Positions 23,540-36,400 of a DNA stretch of 64,000 nt are shown piece by piece (the stretch's first letter is position 1; every line of letters begins with the position of its first letter). The notes below the pieces were generated by a model. It had not been told where the DNA came from and searched no databases. It saw only the letters and a program-made list of their open reading frames with translations. Both the position numbers and the translations under genes were made by a program. Origin of the DNA: Stratiolaelaps scimitus (taxonomy: Eukaryota > Arthropoda > Arachnida > Mesostigmata > Laelapidae); assembly GCA_019614645.1 (NCBI GenBank), contig JABWDB010000046.1, positions 1,750,001 to 1,814,000 on the forward strand, read 5' to 3'.

Positions 23540-24550
23540 TAGATATTTTTGTAAGAAAACCTTTGTTTTTGCGACTTTATTTCGAGCCTAAGGCCACAGT
23601 TAACAGTGCAGCAGTAGAAAGTACAGAATTTCCTCGACAAGTTCTGCTAAGCATCGCCGTTCACTAGTGTACGGTGTCTGGCCAACACAACGACACTATC
23701 TACCTGTCAGCAGGCGAATATAACAGTAGTATACCAGTCAGGACGTCATCTTCGCTTGCTATTCATCCTTCCATGTTGTTCCACTTCTCGTAGACGAGAA
23801 GGATATGAGTAGCGGCCGTTCATACAAGTCCTTAGATACGAGAGACGTGCGTGGGAGCCTGCATAACTAATAGACAAACGACTATATGGATCGACCGCCA
23901 TAGGTGGGTTATAAATATTGGCCATTAGCGGAGCTCCAGATATATTCGTGTGTCAGGCAGCAGCCAGATATATGCATGTCTATAAAGGGGAGCCCCTATA
24001 ATTTGCTAATTTACGCTGCTATGGTGGTCCAATGCGGGTAGTATGATAATACTATAGATTATAAGTAGAATTACCCTTATGTGTATATATATTTTTTTCG
24101 TTTGCGTGTTTAATTAATAAATGGCGCAGTACTTACTATTGTGTTTCCGACGAAGTTACATTTTCTGGAGTCGGAAATTCATCTGCTTCACGACTAAGCA
24201 TTTTGTGTTATATCTTCTCATGAAGGTACGATACAAACACGTACAAACTAACGCGAGAAGTAGTGCCTTGCAACACGGTGGCTACAGCTAAGAAGAAGAG
24301 TATTATCTTTTTTATTTTGTTCCTTTAGTATCAAATCAAATTGTACCTCTATTCTACGTAAGCAAGACATTAAGTTCGCCCAGACGCAACAGTACCGTAG
24401 CAAACCTCACTATGACTCCGCGTGTCTGTATGTGTTCGTGCTGCGGTTGGCGTTATCGCGACGTGATATCTGACCAGCACTTCCGTATCGCTTGCATGGA
24501 CAATTGCCAGAAGGGTCGCTGCTTTGGCCGTGTTCGTCTCCGACGTCTTG
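23540..24550. other. AT-rich non-coding stretch
   Basis: No open frame of note and no repeat recognised. Confidence 0.5.
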
Positions 24551-24559
24551 TAGATTAAA

Positions 24560-25560
24560 GCTTACCAGGAGCCGAGCCTCGGATGGCTAGGCAAATGAGA
24601 GTAGCGACTGTTGGCAGTGGTTGCCGAAGATGTTCAACCAAATTCAAAGCGACTTCATCCGCAACAGCTCCACGGGGCGCGGCGGAGCTTACCGTGCGCA
24701 GACCCTGAACAGCTACGAGTGGTAGCGGTAGCTGAAGGGCCCCCGGGCTCATGCCCCCAAGCTAGTTACTCCCGGAGGGGGTCGTCGCGGCGACCGCTCG
24801 CGGTGGAGAAATCGCGATAGGAAAGCTGGCTGCTACCAGCCTGCCTCGACGGATCGGTTGGCAGCGAGCGAATCCGCTGAGAGGGAACAGGGCGCTCGAA
24901 AATCTGGCCATCCAATGTGGCCAGCCGTACATATGCCCGACGAACAGAGAGACATACGGCGCCGGTGCGGGTGGGGGCAACGCGGCCGGGACGTGGCCAA
25001 AGTGGATCGTCTCTGGATCGTCTCACGCGAAGTCCTGTCGGAACGAGAACGGAACAGAGAATGAGTGGGTATATGGGAAAATCTGGACGAACGCGAGTCC
25101 GAGGGAGGGGGCGTCTTTGGGGGTGCCAGCCGCAAGTGAGAGTAACGCTGTGGCAACTGATTGGTAGCAAGATCATGGGACCGTGGGGGGATCCCGCAAC
25201 CAAACGGCTGAGCGGGTGGGTGGGGTTTGGGGCAACGGCGTGTGCAAGGCGAACACTTTCTTGAGAGAGTCTTCGCCGGAGCAGGCCAAAGCACCTTCAA
25301 ACGTAACCCGAACTCTCAAGGCAGGAGAAAGTGGTACAGGGACGCCGGAGCAACCAAGCAAGCATGTGCCCCCAACCACAGCCTGTCTACGCAGTAAACG
25401 ACCCCCACAGTCGCATACATAGGCGGGCATGCAGCGGGTTCCGGCCGGTGGGTGATAGCTTTCACAGCCACCTGATCTGCCTCCGCGACTTCGCGGCAGC
25501 AAGGGGGAGCATGTGTGTTGTCGTGCTTTACCCACTGGCGAGTAGCCGGGTGAAGTCTTT
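24560..25560. other. GC-rich island with overlapping open frames
   Basis: Both strands are open in several frames (for example 24766-25203 and 24833-25300 on the minus strand, 24917-25264 on the plus). No frame shows a known domain or a convincing start. Such composition is typical of a promoter or first exon region in this genome, but I cannot assign strand or gene. Confidence 0.35.
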
Positions 25561-26426
25561 TCGAGTCGTGCATGGAGAACGCAACATCAGCGCGGCAGGT
25601 CTAAATCTCCTCGCTCTCGAGTTCTCGCCAGTTCTATGTCTCTTTCTCTCTCTCGCTCTCTCTATCTCTCTATCTCACTCCGATTCTCTCACGAGAATCT
25701 TTTCTGGGTTCCGACTTTTCCCGCATTTCCAACTGTCTGCCAGCTTCCCCCGTATCGTTCTGTAGCAAAGCTGCGTTGCCTTCGCCACCGGGCGGCTTCT
25801 TAAAGCAAAAGTCCCGGCCAGGCTTTCCTTCCGCTTGCCCTACCTTTTCTCGGCGAGCGCCCACAATCCACTTCAGATCGCCCACAGGTCGCTTTGAGAC
25901 GCAGGACCACAAAGGCGATTCAGCCAGCTGGTAAACGCGAGCAGCCAAGCAGACGAAGCAACGGGGTCCACTGCCAATTTTCCAGTTTCGTTTGAGCACT
26001 GATAGCGGAGTTGTGCCGTTGTCCACATGTCGGCAACATGTCAAATGTACTCGGCGCACACAACGACGAAACGCAAGCGACCACTCGATTGTGATATGGG
26101 CGCGGGTCGAAGGGGCACAATGAACAGCGTTGTCGGAGTTACAACAGATGAACGCTCTACCCACGTAGCCGTCCTTTGACTATCCGGGCCAGCCCAAACA
26201 GTTGACAACGAATGCCGAGGCCCTCGAGGAGGCGGCGCTTCGCCTACGAACCTTGCAACCGCCAGCCAACTGGTAGTTGCCACGACTGGCTCTGCTGCAT
26301 GTTGCGCATTGAGTGTTGCTGCACGTGGTGGCATATCGCGTCAGTTCGGGTCGCTACCGGACAACGATGAATACGAACGAAAGGAAATGTCGCAGCGGTT
26401 GCCTTTATTCGCTCTTACTGTTTGCT

Positions 26427-26510
26427 GTCCCGTTGTTGGTGTTGTTGTCGTTGTTGTTGGTGTTGGTGTTGTTGTTGTTGTCGTCGTCGTCGTTGTCGCC
26501 CCCTCGATCT
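26427..26510. repeat. (GTT)n / (GTC)n trinucleotide array
   Basis: Interrupted GTT repeats shift into GTC repeats. A second GTT stretch lies at about 26588-26610 and a third at 26985-27012. On the minus strand they read as CAA/AAC repeats, source of Gln, Asn or Thr runs. Plus-strand valine/leucine frames across them are artefacts. Confidence 0.85.
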
Positions 26511-26783
26511 TCGCGTTGTTGCTTAAAGAGGTACATGGGAGGACCTCGGACGGCTGTTGTGGAAGTAACAGACAATCACATGGCCCAGTTGTTGTTACTG
26601 TTGTTGTTGTTAGTGCTATTCGTGTTCTTGTCACGATCGCCACTGGAGCAGCTTGAGGAGAAGCAAATGGATTGCGCCCAAGAGCTCACGGCGAACAAGG
26701 ACGAAACAACGAACGCAAAAAAAAAACAACGATATCGGTAGCAACGACAACAACAGCTCGTGCTCTGCGATGCCTATGAACAA

Positions 26784-27233
26784 TCAGTGTATCTCAGTTT
26801 TACTGGTCGTATTTATATGCCAAGTATAAATGGTTGCAGTGTCAAGGCAGCCTCTTGCAACGCGCCAGTACAATAGTACATGCTGTGCCCAATAGCGAAC
26901 AGCATTGCTGTTGCTGCTGCTGCGAGAATTCGTCGCCGCTTGTGTTGTCGTATTGTCCGTGTTCCAGTTGCTGTTTCGGCTGTTGTGTTTGTTGTTGTTG
27001 TCAGTGTTGTTGTTCAGTAGAGCAGAACGCTGGAACAAGCTGGACAAAACGGCAGTGTATCCAGCGAGAACAATAACAAGCAGAAAAGATACAACCACGT
27101 CACGCCGTACAGATCGTCGTCGGCCGGTCGGTCGGTGTGGCGGTCTGTCCGACCGAGGAGAAAACACGTAGTAGCGTGTCGGGGACGACGTCGGGGGCTG
27201 AACAACGCGGCGAGACGACATAACCCCGTCCAT
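26784..27233 (-). CDS. Candidate first coding exon of a type II membrane protein
   Basis: The frame starts at an ATG at 27233 with an in-frame TGA five codons upstream, so the start is well bounded. It reads 149 codons to a stop at 26784. Residues 1-45 are hydrophilic and basic, ending in RRRSVRR. Residues about 46-67 (VVVSFLLVIVLAGYTAVLSSLF) form one hydrophobic segment. Residues about 74-112 are Asn/Ser/Thr-rich, encoded by AAC and AGC repeats, with potential N-glycosylation sites. A short basic tail, one membrane anchor and a low-complexity stem are the plan of Golgi glycosyltransferases and sulfotransferases, but no catalytic domain is seen here. It would have to come from later exons, with possible donors such as AGCAT|GTACTA near 26870. 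The repeats could also produce this frame by chance. Confidence 0.35.
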   Translation of the reverse strand: MDGVMSSRRVVQPPTSSPTRYYVFSPRSDRPPHRPTGRRRSVRRDVVVSFLLVIVLAGYTAVLSSLFQRSALLNNNTDNNNKHNSRNSNWNTDNTTTQAATNSRSSSNSNAVRYWAQHVLLYWRVARGCLDTATIYTWHINTTSKTEIH

Positions 27234-27239
27234 CAGTTG

Positions 27240-29130
27240 GACGAATCACAAACTACCACGCCGAGCGAGGTTGCGAGTGCTACGTCCCAAGCAATGTCCT
27301 GCCCCGGCGCGCTAGCTAGTAACTCCTCATAGTAGTAGTAGTTGCTAGTGGAAACGGTCTGGAGGAGTGTTTGAGAAAAGACTCGGCCCCGGTGGTCCAA
27401 GAGGGTTCGTTGTCTAAGGAGTTGCTGAGAGACACGATGATCTAGCCGGATGGGTGTGGGGGGGGGCTCTTGTTGACTGAAGGAAAGAGATAGAACGCGA
27501 ATGGAGGGCAACGGCGGCTCGTGGAGCAGGAAATCGGAGCGGAATAGCAGAGTAGCCGGCGAAGAGGAGCACTGCTAGCAGAATAGGGAACCATACAAGG
27601 CAACTAAATGAGGGTGGCGTTTTTTCAGCTAAGTCCGTTCGCCTGTCGTCTGTCCTAAGGACAACGCGAAGAACAAAACAAGTGCAATGGGCGGCCCGTT
27701 GTCATCCGGCCTTGCCTCGACCCAGTCGTGCCTGGGATCGGTCTCGGTGACGGTGTACGTCTAGTTCTGACACGAACGCTGGGTGCCCTTAGAATGTGTG
27801 AACGTCGCCAGCCTCGTTTAGGCTCGGATACGCCCGTTTCAAGTTCTCTCCAAAGTTGACCGTTAATCAAATTTTCTACTAATGAATGAAAATTAAGAGG
27901 CATAGGACTTCAGGCCGAAGCGCAATGATGTAGCCTTAGTCGAATAGGTCATCGAGCGTACCCGAACGAAATACAGTGACTATTCCTCTGTGGCAATTGC
28001 GGCTCAGGGCCGTTATGCCTAGTTAGTCTCATGTCGCAATTCGTTGAGAACACAAAGCATATCTATTGCGCTGTAGATCATATAAATTGTTCACTGTGTA
28101 TGACTTGTTTTGCTCAGTGTTTGCACCAGCTCTGACAATAATATGACCTGCATGAATACCCATGGGTCACGCACATTACTGCGGACCTGGTCATAGAACA
28201 AAGATGGGATGAGATCCTTTTTTTCTCGCATAGATATTACTATGACATCAAGGTCACTATTTCTCAAGACCCTATCTCCGAACCGAGTCATCTATGAGGG
28301 GTTCACGTGATGAGGATATTCCCTGAATTCTGCATACGTCTTTGGCAGCCGATGCTGCCCCGACGCATTCATTGTGCCACTTTAGATTTGAGTTTTTATT
28401 CGCGTACCTAATCGCTTAGGGGCCCGTTCCACCCGGCCGACGTTAGATTCCTTCATTTTAACCAATTCTCCCTATACGTGGACTATATACTTTAAGCTCC
28501 CGATGTGAGACAGTCAGTTTCCTCTAAGGGCGAATGTTCCAGCACAATTTCCGCCAGGCGGCTTAATACTATTGTACTTAAGCGGGAATTTCTATGCGTT
28601 CCCATTCGGTCGGCGGTTTATCACACTCACAGCTCACACGGCCAGCAACTCACAAATCCAAAGAGCCAAAGATCCTTATGTAGAAGCTAGCTCATAGACA
28701 CTGTGTATGTGCTCGGGAAGACACCTGGAGGGTATAGGAAACAGCTAGAGGTCTTCAAGCGGCAATGGCCTGCGGTCGTAGTCCCGCCGGTTGAGTTCCG
28801 CCATCCGTCGTCGGGTCGCTTGTCGTGTCTCCCGATGCTAACAGTAGAGGATTCACTCTGACTTGAGGTTCTCGGGGCCTTCCCTTCTTCTACTTCTCAT
28901 GGGGATCAGCCAAAGGCAGCCGAAAATCAGCAGGCGAATGAAAGACGACCCTCGAAGCCTGAAGCAATGCCCTGAAGAGAAACCGAAAGGATTACAATCA
29001 GTGTCAGGATTGCCGTGGACCGGGCAGACCGTCAGGCGTCGGTTCGGGCCCGCGCCTAGCATTGGCCTGCTCTTGCTTGGCCTCGATTCGTGCCGGTACG
29101 CCGCGAGAGCGTAGCTGCTCCCGCAGGAGA
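27240..29130. other. Non-coding stretch
   Basis: Several short frames exist on both strands (27655-27903, 28505-28690, 28863-29114) without supporting signals. I see no repeat family or gene. Confidence 0.4.
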
Positions 29131-29540
29131 GCCGCTTGTGGAGGGCGAGACGCGAAGAACGGGTCAGCCGCCACCGCCGCCCCCCCCGCCCCCGAAGCAG
29201 GCTCTGGGCGCAGGCGACTTCGCTGACTTCGCCCTCGTTGGAGCAGGACGTCGTCCTCGTCCTTTATTTCCCGCTGGTGGCTCTCTCTCTCTCTCTCGCC
29301 GACCGCTGCCGCTACCGTCACGTTTGAATTTCTCTCATTTGAATTTCAATCCCCGCCGCTCGGTTTCCTCTCGGTTCGAACCTAACGGAACGCCCTGACG
29401 TCCGACGGCGCATTCAAACTCGGAGCGGTAGCCCTTGCGGCCGACTTGTCGGAGCGACACCAAAACGAGAAGCAGAGCTGCCCGTTCCGAAGAACCAGCG
29501 ACTTCGCAGACCATCCTCTCTCTCTCTCTCTCTCTTGGTC
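29130..29540. other. GC-rich block with CT microsatellites
   Basis: A C-rich run at about 29170-29195 and CT tracts at about 29281-29299 and 29516-29535 lie in a GC-rich block open in several frames. No gene is supported. Confidence 0.4.
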
Positions 29541-30659
29541 CGCCTCTGCCCCTGATATAGGTTGGCCATTGGCCTTAACCACCAACACCGTCAACTACTT
29601 AAGCCAGTGTAGAGAAATAAGTAAACCTGCTAATAAATAGTATGGCACGAACAAAGGTGGATATATATATATAGGGGGGATAGGAGAAGCGCGGGCGCAA
29701 ATAGCAGAAAAAGGGGATAACCACTGTTGGTACAACTGGCGTCCAATAACAAAAAGTGGTTAAATGTCGAAGCCGCAACGACGATTTGCGTTTTTACACT
29801 TGGCGCTTTTAGATTTTGAGAATGCAAATGAGCTAGAAGAGCGTCTGTCTATTCATGCCTATTATTATTATTATCAGACCGGATAGCATTTTATAGCTAA
29901 TGACTAAAAGCGGCGTATCACATCGTGAGAGAGCGAGAGAGGATAGATCAGGCTTCCGAACTAATGTATTAATCCGCTTGGCTATTCAATACACTGCGCG
30001 AGCTCTCGCTGTGCGTAAGTGATACATTTACATAAGCCAACGAAGAGACCCCCAGAGTTGTAGAAATCCTCTGCGGCTCGAAGGACGAATGTATAACGCA
30101 CCATCTATCAGCTATTCATTATACTTGTCGAACCCGCGCGTGGCTGTGGGTCTGTGTGCGTTTTAATCAATTCCCTGGCGTTCTTCGAAATAGCTAAATG
30201 CGCTTATACTGCTTCGACGAAGCTTTTCAAGCTCCAGACGAGCCCAACTCCCTCCAATCAGCTATTCCGTTCGGTCTGTTTCTGAGCTTGGGGGAACTCT
30301 CGCTAGTCAGACCTGTATCCCATGTCATTCGTGACAATCCCGACTCATCGTTCACCTGTTATTTCTCATTGAGAGATCCTTGCTCTGGATGCTTGCACCA
30401 TAAGGAACTTCTGTACTGTAGAAGAGCTATTGTATTCTCATGCAGTTTGACACGGCGGTAGTGTATCTAGCCCGTGGGATAGCGGTCCAGACTTCTTTCA
30501 ACAGATAAATCAATACATTTTGGTCAAGATAGGAGAAGGGTGTGACACGTACTGGCTTAAGCAAAAGCTACCGCGGAAACGATTAATTTTAGGCTTAATG
30601 GATTTGCTAGCGCTGTTACCGACTGGTATCAGTCTCTGTGAATTGTTACAATATCTTAA

Positions 30660-30661
30660 AA

Positions 30662-30694
<33 letters not shown>
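30660..30694. repeat. (TA)n microsatellite
   Basis: TA dinucleotides in a short AT-rich context. The plus strand remains open on both sides (30520-30741 and 30702-30905), but without a defined start. Confidence 0.9.
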
Positions 30695-30696
<2 letters not shown>

Positions 30697-30701
30697 GGTG
30701 T

Positions 30702-30905
30702 GTGGTTGCTCACTTTGAGGATGGCCCTCTATACTGGATAGGAGCTAAACTTTGGCTTGCAATTCAGGCCAACGTGGAAAATAGTAGGTTAACAGTTATA
30801 CGTTTTCTTGCAGAAATCTTCATTGCTTTATTGAATGCACGTCGAAGACTTCACAGGTTGACCCGGGACACCAGCGTTGATTCAAAATCGCATAAACGTT
30901 CATAA
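30702..30905 (+). CDS. Open frame with a strong internal acceptor, unresolved
   Basis: The plus strand reads 67 codons to a TAA with a composition like a coding segment (for example FLAEIFIALLNARRRLHRL). Within it, at about 30812, lies CGTTTTCTTGCAG, one of the best acceptor sequences in the window. From that acceptor a different frame reads 21 codons to a TGA (NLHCFIECTSKTSQVDPG). One of the two could be a terminal exon. Both may be chance. Confidence 0.18.
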   Translation: MVAHFEDGPLYWIGAKLWLAIQANVENSRLTVIRFLAEIFIALLNARRRLHRLTRDTSVDSKSHKRS

Positions 30906-31859
30906 GTGGGACCCACAAATTACACATATGAAGATGCATTTCGTATGGTGCAGATTTCCGTACTACTGACCTGTGGATACGGCTCGCATATACGCGATTT
31001 CGTTTCGCCGGGCTTGCTATTGTACGGTGTGGCTAATAAAAGCAATCATCTCGAAGTTAACGGATGAGATGCAACATACCATAAGCTGCGAAAGTGACAT
31101 ACGCAACATATAATACCTTAAGCTTATATATATATATATATAACTTATTCCTCACCTGGGCTTGTACTGTAAATAGAAACTATGTAACTTCGCTTAAATA
31201 GTGATTAACTTTGCTCCCGAACCCTGGTGGTGGCGGGGGTCAACCCAAGAGGTTTATCGAACTTATGGGTTTCTGAGTGAGCGAGTCCTTTCACAGTCAC
31301 TAGACACTAGTGGCGTTGAGTGACGCATTTGCATCATGCGTTGCATCGAAACGCCTTCGAAAAATTCGCCCATTTCGCCTCCTGAAGTTCAGACGGAGAA
31401 ACATCATTCTAATTGCCGTGAGCAGAGCTCTGCCCGCGTCCCATAGATAAACGTTATCATGGATTCTCTCATTTATGGGAGATCTCTGGTGAACGTGATG
31501 GCCATCATCTAAAGATCGCAGTGCCAATAGCCATAGCAATGGTAATCATTTCGTTTGCATTGGCCAAATGGGTCCAGTGTTGAATCTGCCTCGACTTGCT
31601 TCTGTCTCTTCCCTTCGGTCTCATTTCGCAATGATAATTGGGTGGGCGAGCATACACGGGTTAGGATAGGACAATTCTCCACCTTATGTGGGTGCTAATT
31701 GCTACGAAACACTTAGTGCATGTGTGGCCTTACCTCTGGTAGGCGTCATGCGTAGTTGACAGACATACGATAAACACTGAACCTGCCGATCGTTCCTTTA
31801 TAAGCGCTTATTCCTTTATGAGCGTAACCGCGACAATGAGAAACACAAATTGAAACAAA

Positions 31860-32018
31860 AGGTCCGCGAACACATATATATATATATATATATGTAGAGA
31901 GGGAGGGTAGTGAATAATTAACATTGTAGGAGAAGCAATCCTGGACCTTGCGAGGAGACCGCAAACGCCACGGTATATATATATATCTATATGTGTATGT
32001 GTGTGTGTGTGTGTGTAT
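31860..32018. repeat. (TA)n and (GT)n microsatellites
   Basis: TA tracts at about 31873-31893 and 31974-31988, then a GT tract at about 31993-32018. The frame across them is artefactual. Confidence 0.85.
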
Positions 32019-32924
32019 TATACCCTATCCTTCGACGATATCCGAGGGAACACACAGCACCGCTGATGCTGATGGCGCGAAACGACGACTAAGGGCAACC
32101 AACCTATCTATCGCCTACCGCCTACAGCGGAACTAACCGCCGCCACCACCAGTGGCAGTAGTGGTATAAGCAAAAGCAGGACCACCGTTTGCTTGCATTT
32201 GCACCCCGTAGTCTCTATAGATCTCTCTCTCTCCTCTCTCTTTCTACCAACTCATTCCACCGTGTCCTGTCCTGTCCCGGTCTCATGCTCAAACGCATGC
32301 AGTCATCCGATGTATTGTATATAGGGGCCTATAGGATCTCGCACGACGCAGATCAATCAATAGGAGTCCGGTGTCGCCGTAGGCTAGGCCGTTGCATTGC
32401 TTGCTACGACAGCAGTAGTCGTTGTGGTAGTACCCGCAGCACAGCAAGCAAACCAGACCACGCACGCCGACTGACGCTACGTATCAATCATCTTTCCCGT
32501 TCTGATATTAGCACGGGGCCAAGGATCACAGCTATCCGTAGAGCGTGTCCTTGCAAGGGTGGCCATTCATAGCGTTTCGCATTTCAGCTCGTACGTAAAC
32601 GCCACAGTAGCGAGACGTCGCGAGTATCGCATTGTCAGTTCTCCGGTTAATAGCTGATAGGCGCGAAGAGGACCAGTATCAATTTAGCAGTTGGCTCGGC
32701 GTGTGGACGACTTGGAGTTGTATACGTTGAAAAGGGCTCATGGGTTCGGCACACAGTATCAATATGGGTACGTATCGGTGTTCACATGACCTGTTTTCTA
32801 TGTGAACACCCCTCGTATCCCTTCCCCATCTCTCACGCTCATATTCCATACTGTTTAGTCTTTAGCTAAAAGCCGTTGCAGAGCTAGTTCATACCCCGAA
32901 CGGGTCGTAGCTCCCTCCATGATC

Positions 32925-33272
32925 TTATATTATATATATATATATATCTTCGACGAGGAGTAATTCCGCCTCATCTAATACTTCGGCGTCGTTGACTTCG
33001 CTCCCGGCCCTGCTGCTGTTGCTGGTCGTAGTGGCGGGAGATGAAGACGGCGGCCAGCTTTTTTCCCCGCGCCCACAACAACCCTTCCATTCTAGCTTCG
33101 TCGGTTCCGAGCCAGTGGCGCTGGGGGGGGGCGGGGGGTGACGGCCCGAAGCCAACCCCCGTATAGCGGTACGCCGTTGCTGGAGCGGTGGCGGCCATGG
33201 TGGCCAAGCAGGTTCGTCGGCCCCTTCGTACCAAATCGGCCACTTATTTCTCTCGTGGCGTTGGCAAATCAC
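32925..33272 (-). CDS. GC-rich open frame after a strong acceptor, uncertain
   Basis: On the minus strand a tract of C residues ends in CAG at about 33121, an ideal-looking acceptor. The downstream frame reads on to an acidic block (EVNDAEVLDEAELLLVED) before running into the (TA)n tract at 32930-32948, where it stops. A second frame from the same acceptor gives a Gln-rich, basic end instead. Either could be a terminal exon. The C-run may simply be low-complexity DNA. Confidence 0.2.
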   Translation of the reverse strand: MICQRHERNKWPIWYEGADEPAWPPWPPPLQQRRTAIRGLASGRHPPPPPSATGSEPTKLEWKGCCGRGEKSWPPSSSPATTTSNSSRAGSEVNDAEVLDEAELLLVEDIYIYII

Positions 33273-33479
33273 GCTATATATGGATTATATAATGAAATGC
33301 ATACAGACACCACAGACAACCGCACATACTCGCGCAAACACAGATGCGCATCAACGCGAAGCACCCGCGAAGCAGATCAGATCTCGCGTCTACGAAGTAT
33401 CAGAGATAGGTCCGGGGGTGGGAAGAGGAGGGAACTCAGGAAAAAAAAAATAGATACAACCGCGCCCACAAAATGATGA

Positions 33480-36400
33480 TATCGATTCTTTCGGGCTTAA
33501 TGGTGTTGTTGTGGTACACACGGCGATGTTTGCTACTATTACAAGTACTGAATTGTCCTCTCAGCTGAATTACAATGATTGAGTGGCCGGTGTGGGTATG
33601 CTCGCGAGAGATCAATTTCGAATCGAGACAGTGCTAACGAGCTCAAGGTTATCCGAGACCGAAGGATGTCATTTGAATTAAAGACACAGCTATCAGTGTC
33701 AGACATGGCGTGCAGCCCTGATGTATGTGTATAGTGTCTCAGCCAAGTAGAAACTTCTATGTCAATAATAAATATATTATATTATAGATGAAGAAATGGC
33801 GACAATCAGCGCTTATCGCATGTCGCGCGTACCTTTCAGGCGATGCTGTTGTAAATACTTTCTGACGAAAGGAGGCTGATATTTTAGACTGATCACGATA
33901 GAACAAGGTACACTAATCGATTCAGTTTAAACTTTGGGCACCGTCGGTTTGAATTATACTATCAGTTGGAGAAGCGTCATAATGTTAGCTTGTTGTTTAG
34001 CTGATGATTGAGGTATTACTCATTAACGAAGGGGGAAGAATGGCTATAGCGCAGCCAGATGAAGGGTACGTGTAACTTGTGGCTGCGTTTGCTTATTGGC
34101 GAAATTGATCAATCGGGTGCGAAATATAATAACCCTGCTTAGATCCTTGAAAGGACCACTTTCATAGAAACTTCGAAGGTTACGTCCAGCATACGGGTGA
34201 CTACAAGGGAATAGGAGCTAGGCCACCCGGACTACAATAGGTGGAACCCTAGGGTGAACTAGGATCCAAGAGGACGTTTCGCATAACGCGTAGCTACATA
34301 GGAGATATATTTGTCGATTTACTTTGTATATTTGTGGATATATTGTTGCCGAGGTCGTCGGAGGACGGATCCGCTTACCCAAGAAACGTTGCTTATGCAT
34401 TGAATCGTTCGAAAGCGAACAATGAATTACAAAGAACGATGTAGCGAGGGCCAGAAGTCGGAGGAATCGGAAACCCTTGAGGACATCTGAAACCTACGGC
34501 TCTGGGGTTGCGGCTGCAGTGATCGAGTCCATTGAGTGATTGTCTTGTCGGTACTTAAATATCGAAGACAACCAAGATTAAGCTACACAAGCTCGGGACA
34601 TCGACGTCGAAAACATCGAAACGCAGATAAATCTTGCCGACGCATTGTATTCAACAGCGCCATGTCGATGAGAACTGATTTGACCGGTCCTGACGGCGTA
34701 CGGCTGATAGGTGACGGCAGATATCATTTCACACCGTATGAAATGAGACTCAACTTGGCGTCTTAGTCAACGAATCCGACATGACTTTCTAGCGAATGAC
34801 ATATGTTGCGTTGAGACTTGAAGAAGCTGTCGTGCATTATATTACTATGATAGATCGATCAAAGTCGGGTATGCCAAATCGCTAGCCCTCAACGTCCGAA
34901 CACAAAAGATCTACAAATCGCAACCCTATTCCCAGTGATGCGTTTCCATCATTACGTGAGATACACCGAATACTTGTTGGTGGCAACAGTCGTCCACTTG
35001 TTGAGGCGTACTATCAGGGTGCAATGTCTCCTACTCGATCGGTATGCATAGACGTTCGAGGTATACGTTTTTCACTTAAAAGGCTCAAATAATTCCCTAT
35101 TGGCCGTTCGAGTGTGATGGGCTTCGTGGACCACCGGGCTATGAATAGACGAATGTATGTATAAACCATGCTAGCAGTATTCATGGACACTTTGAGGGCG
35201 CATCCCACGGAGGGAGTGGGACACTCGGTATGAAGACATGTGCATGAACCAGACGGAGGTGCGGGTGGCGGTCCTAGAACCGCCACTCTACTGTCTCGGT
35301 CCTCGCCCCCGTTCGATACTGCCAAAGGTTTCGAAAGGGTCACGAGTACACTTGTTGTACGAGCTTCTCGCTGGGTCGCTCGCGATGAACGAGGTCGAGA
35401 GGTCGACAGGGAGAGTGTTCGTCGAAAATTATCGCAGGTGTCGCCACCATAAGCGGCTGTTCCACTCCGTTGAACATCTGAGGCGTCGACAAGCAACTTC
35501 GTCCACAAGCTGCTAGTTCTGACAGAGCTAGCCGACACGCCTCAATAGCATCTGTTCGGTTGGATTAGCTTAGCAGATATAGAAATCTGGTGGGACACAG
35601 TATCGTTTAGTGGAGAAAATACGTCTCGTTGTTTATCAGACTCTAAGCCTGTTCCTGCTGAGTAGAATAGATTGCGTGATTTCTAAAACAAAAAAATAAA
35701 CAATTGGAAAAGCCCTGATTTGGTCGTCATTTGGGACGACTTCTACGTAGATTTGATTAACGCTATTGAATGCTGGCCGAAAATCGATCAGTGTATTTGC
35801 GATGTAACATTAGGGTAGCTGTTGATATTATAGACCTTTCACAATTTTCGAAAGTCGGGAGGTCGGATCAATTTACAGGGAGAGAGAGGCTTGGCTGTAA
35901 CTCCTAGCTGTCGTTTTTGCATTCTATAATTGTTTTCCAACTCTACAGTTGTCTGTGTGGTTGAGAGATCATAGAGAGGGAGCATTGAACACAATGCCAA
36001 CGGCTGACGGCTGAGATGCCCCAGGCTTCGTCAGAGACCAGCGTCGTGTTTGTAATCTGCCTTTCATACTCTGGCTTTAGTAGGCACCACGGCCACAAGT
36101 TACACGGCGTCCGGCTACCGGCGGCAATAGCTAGCGGGGTCTACTACACACTCACTATTCGGACTCTCCACCCCGGGGGGAGGGCACTTCAGGGGAATTC
36201 GTGTGCGCATACGAATGACCAGATAGATATTAATGGATTTCTTGCATAGAATATATATGGAGAGGGACCATCTATTCGTTCGTATGTATCCCTGTGTCAA
36301 AGTAAGTGATCTCTCGGAAAATCGAGGGAACATATCTAGCATGCCGTCCAGCCCTTCACTGGTTTATGCAGATGAGCCGTCCCCGGTAGAGGTGCATAAA

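Noticed and set aside
26313..26741. Leucine/valine-rich plus-strand frame resembling a membrane protein
   Set aside because: The hydrophobicity comes from GTT/CTG-type triplet repeats, not from a varied membrane segment.
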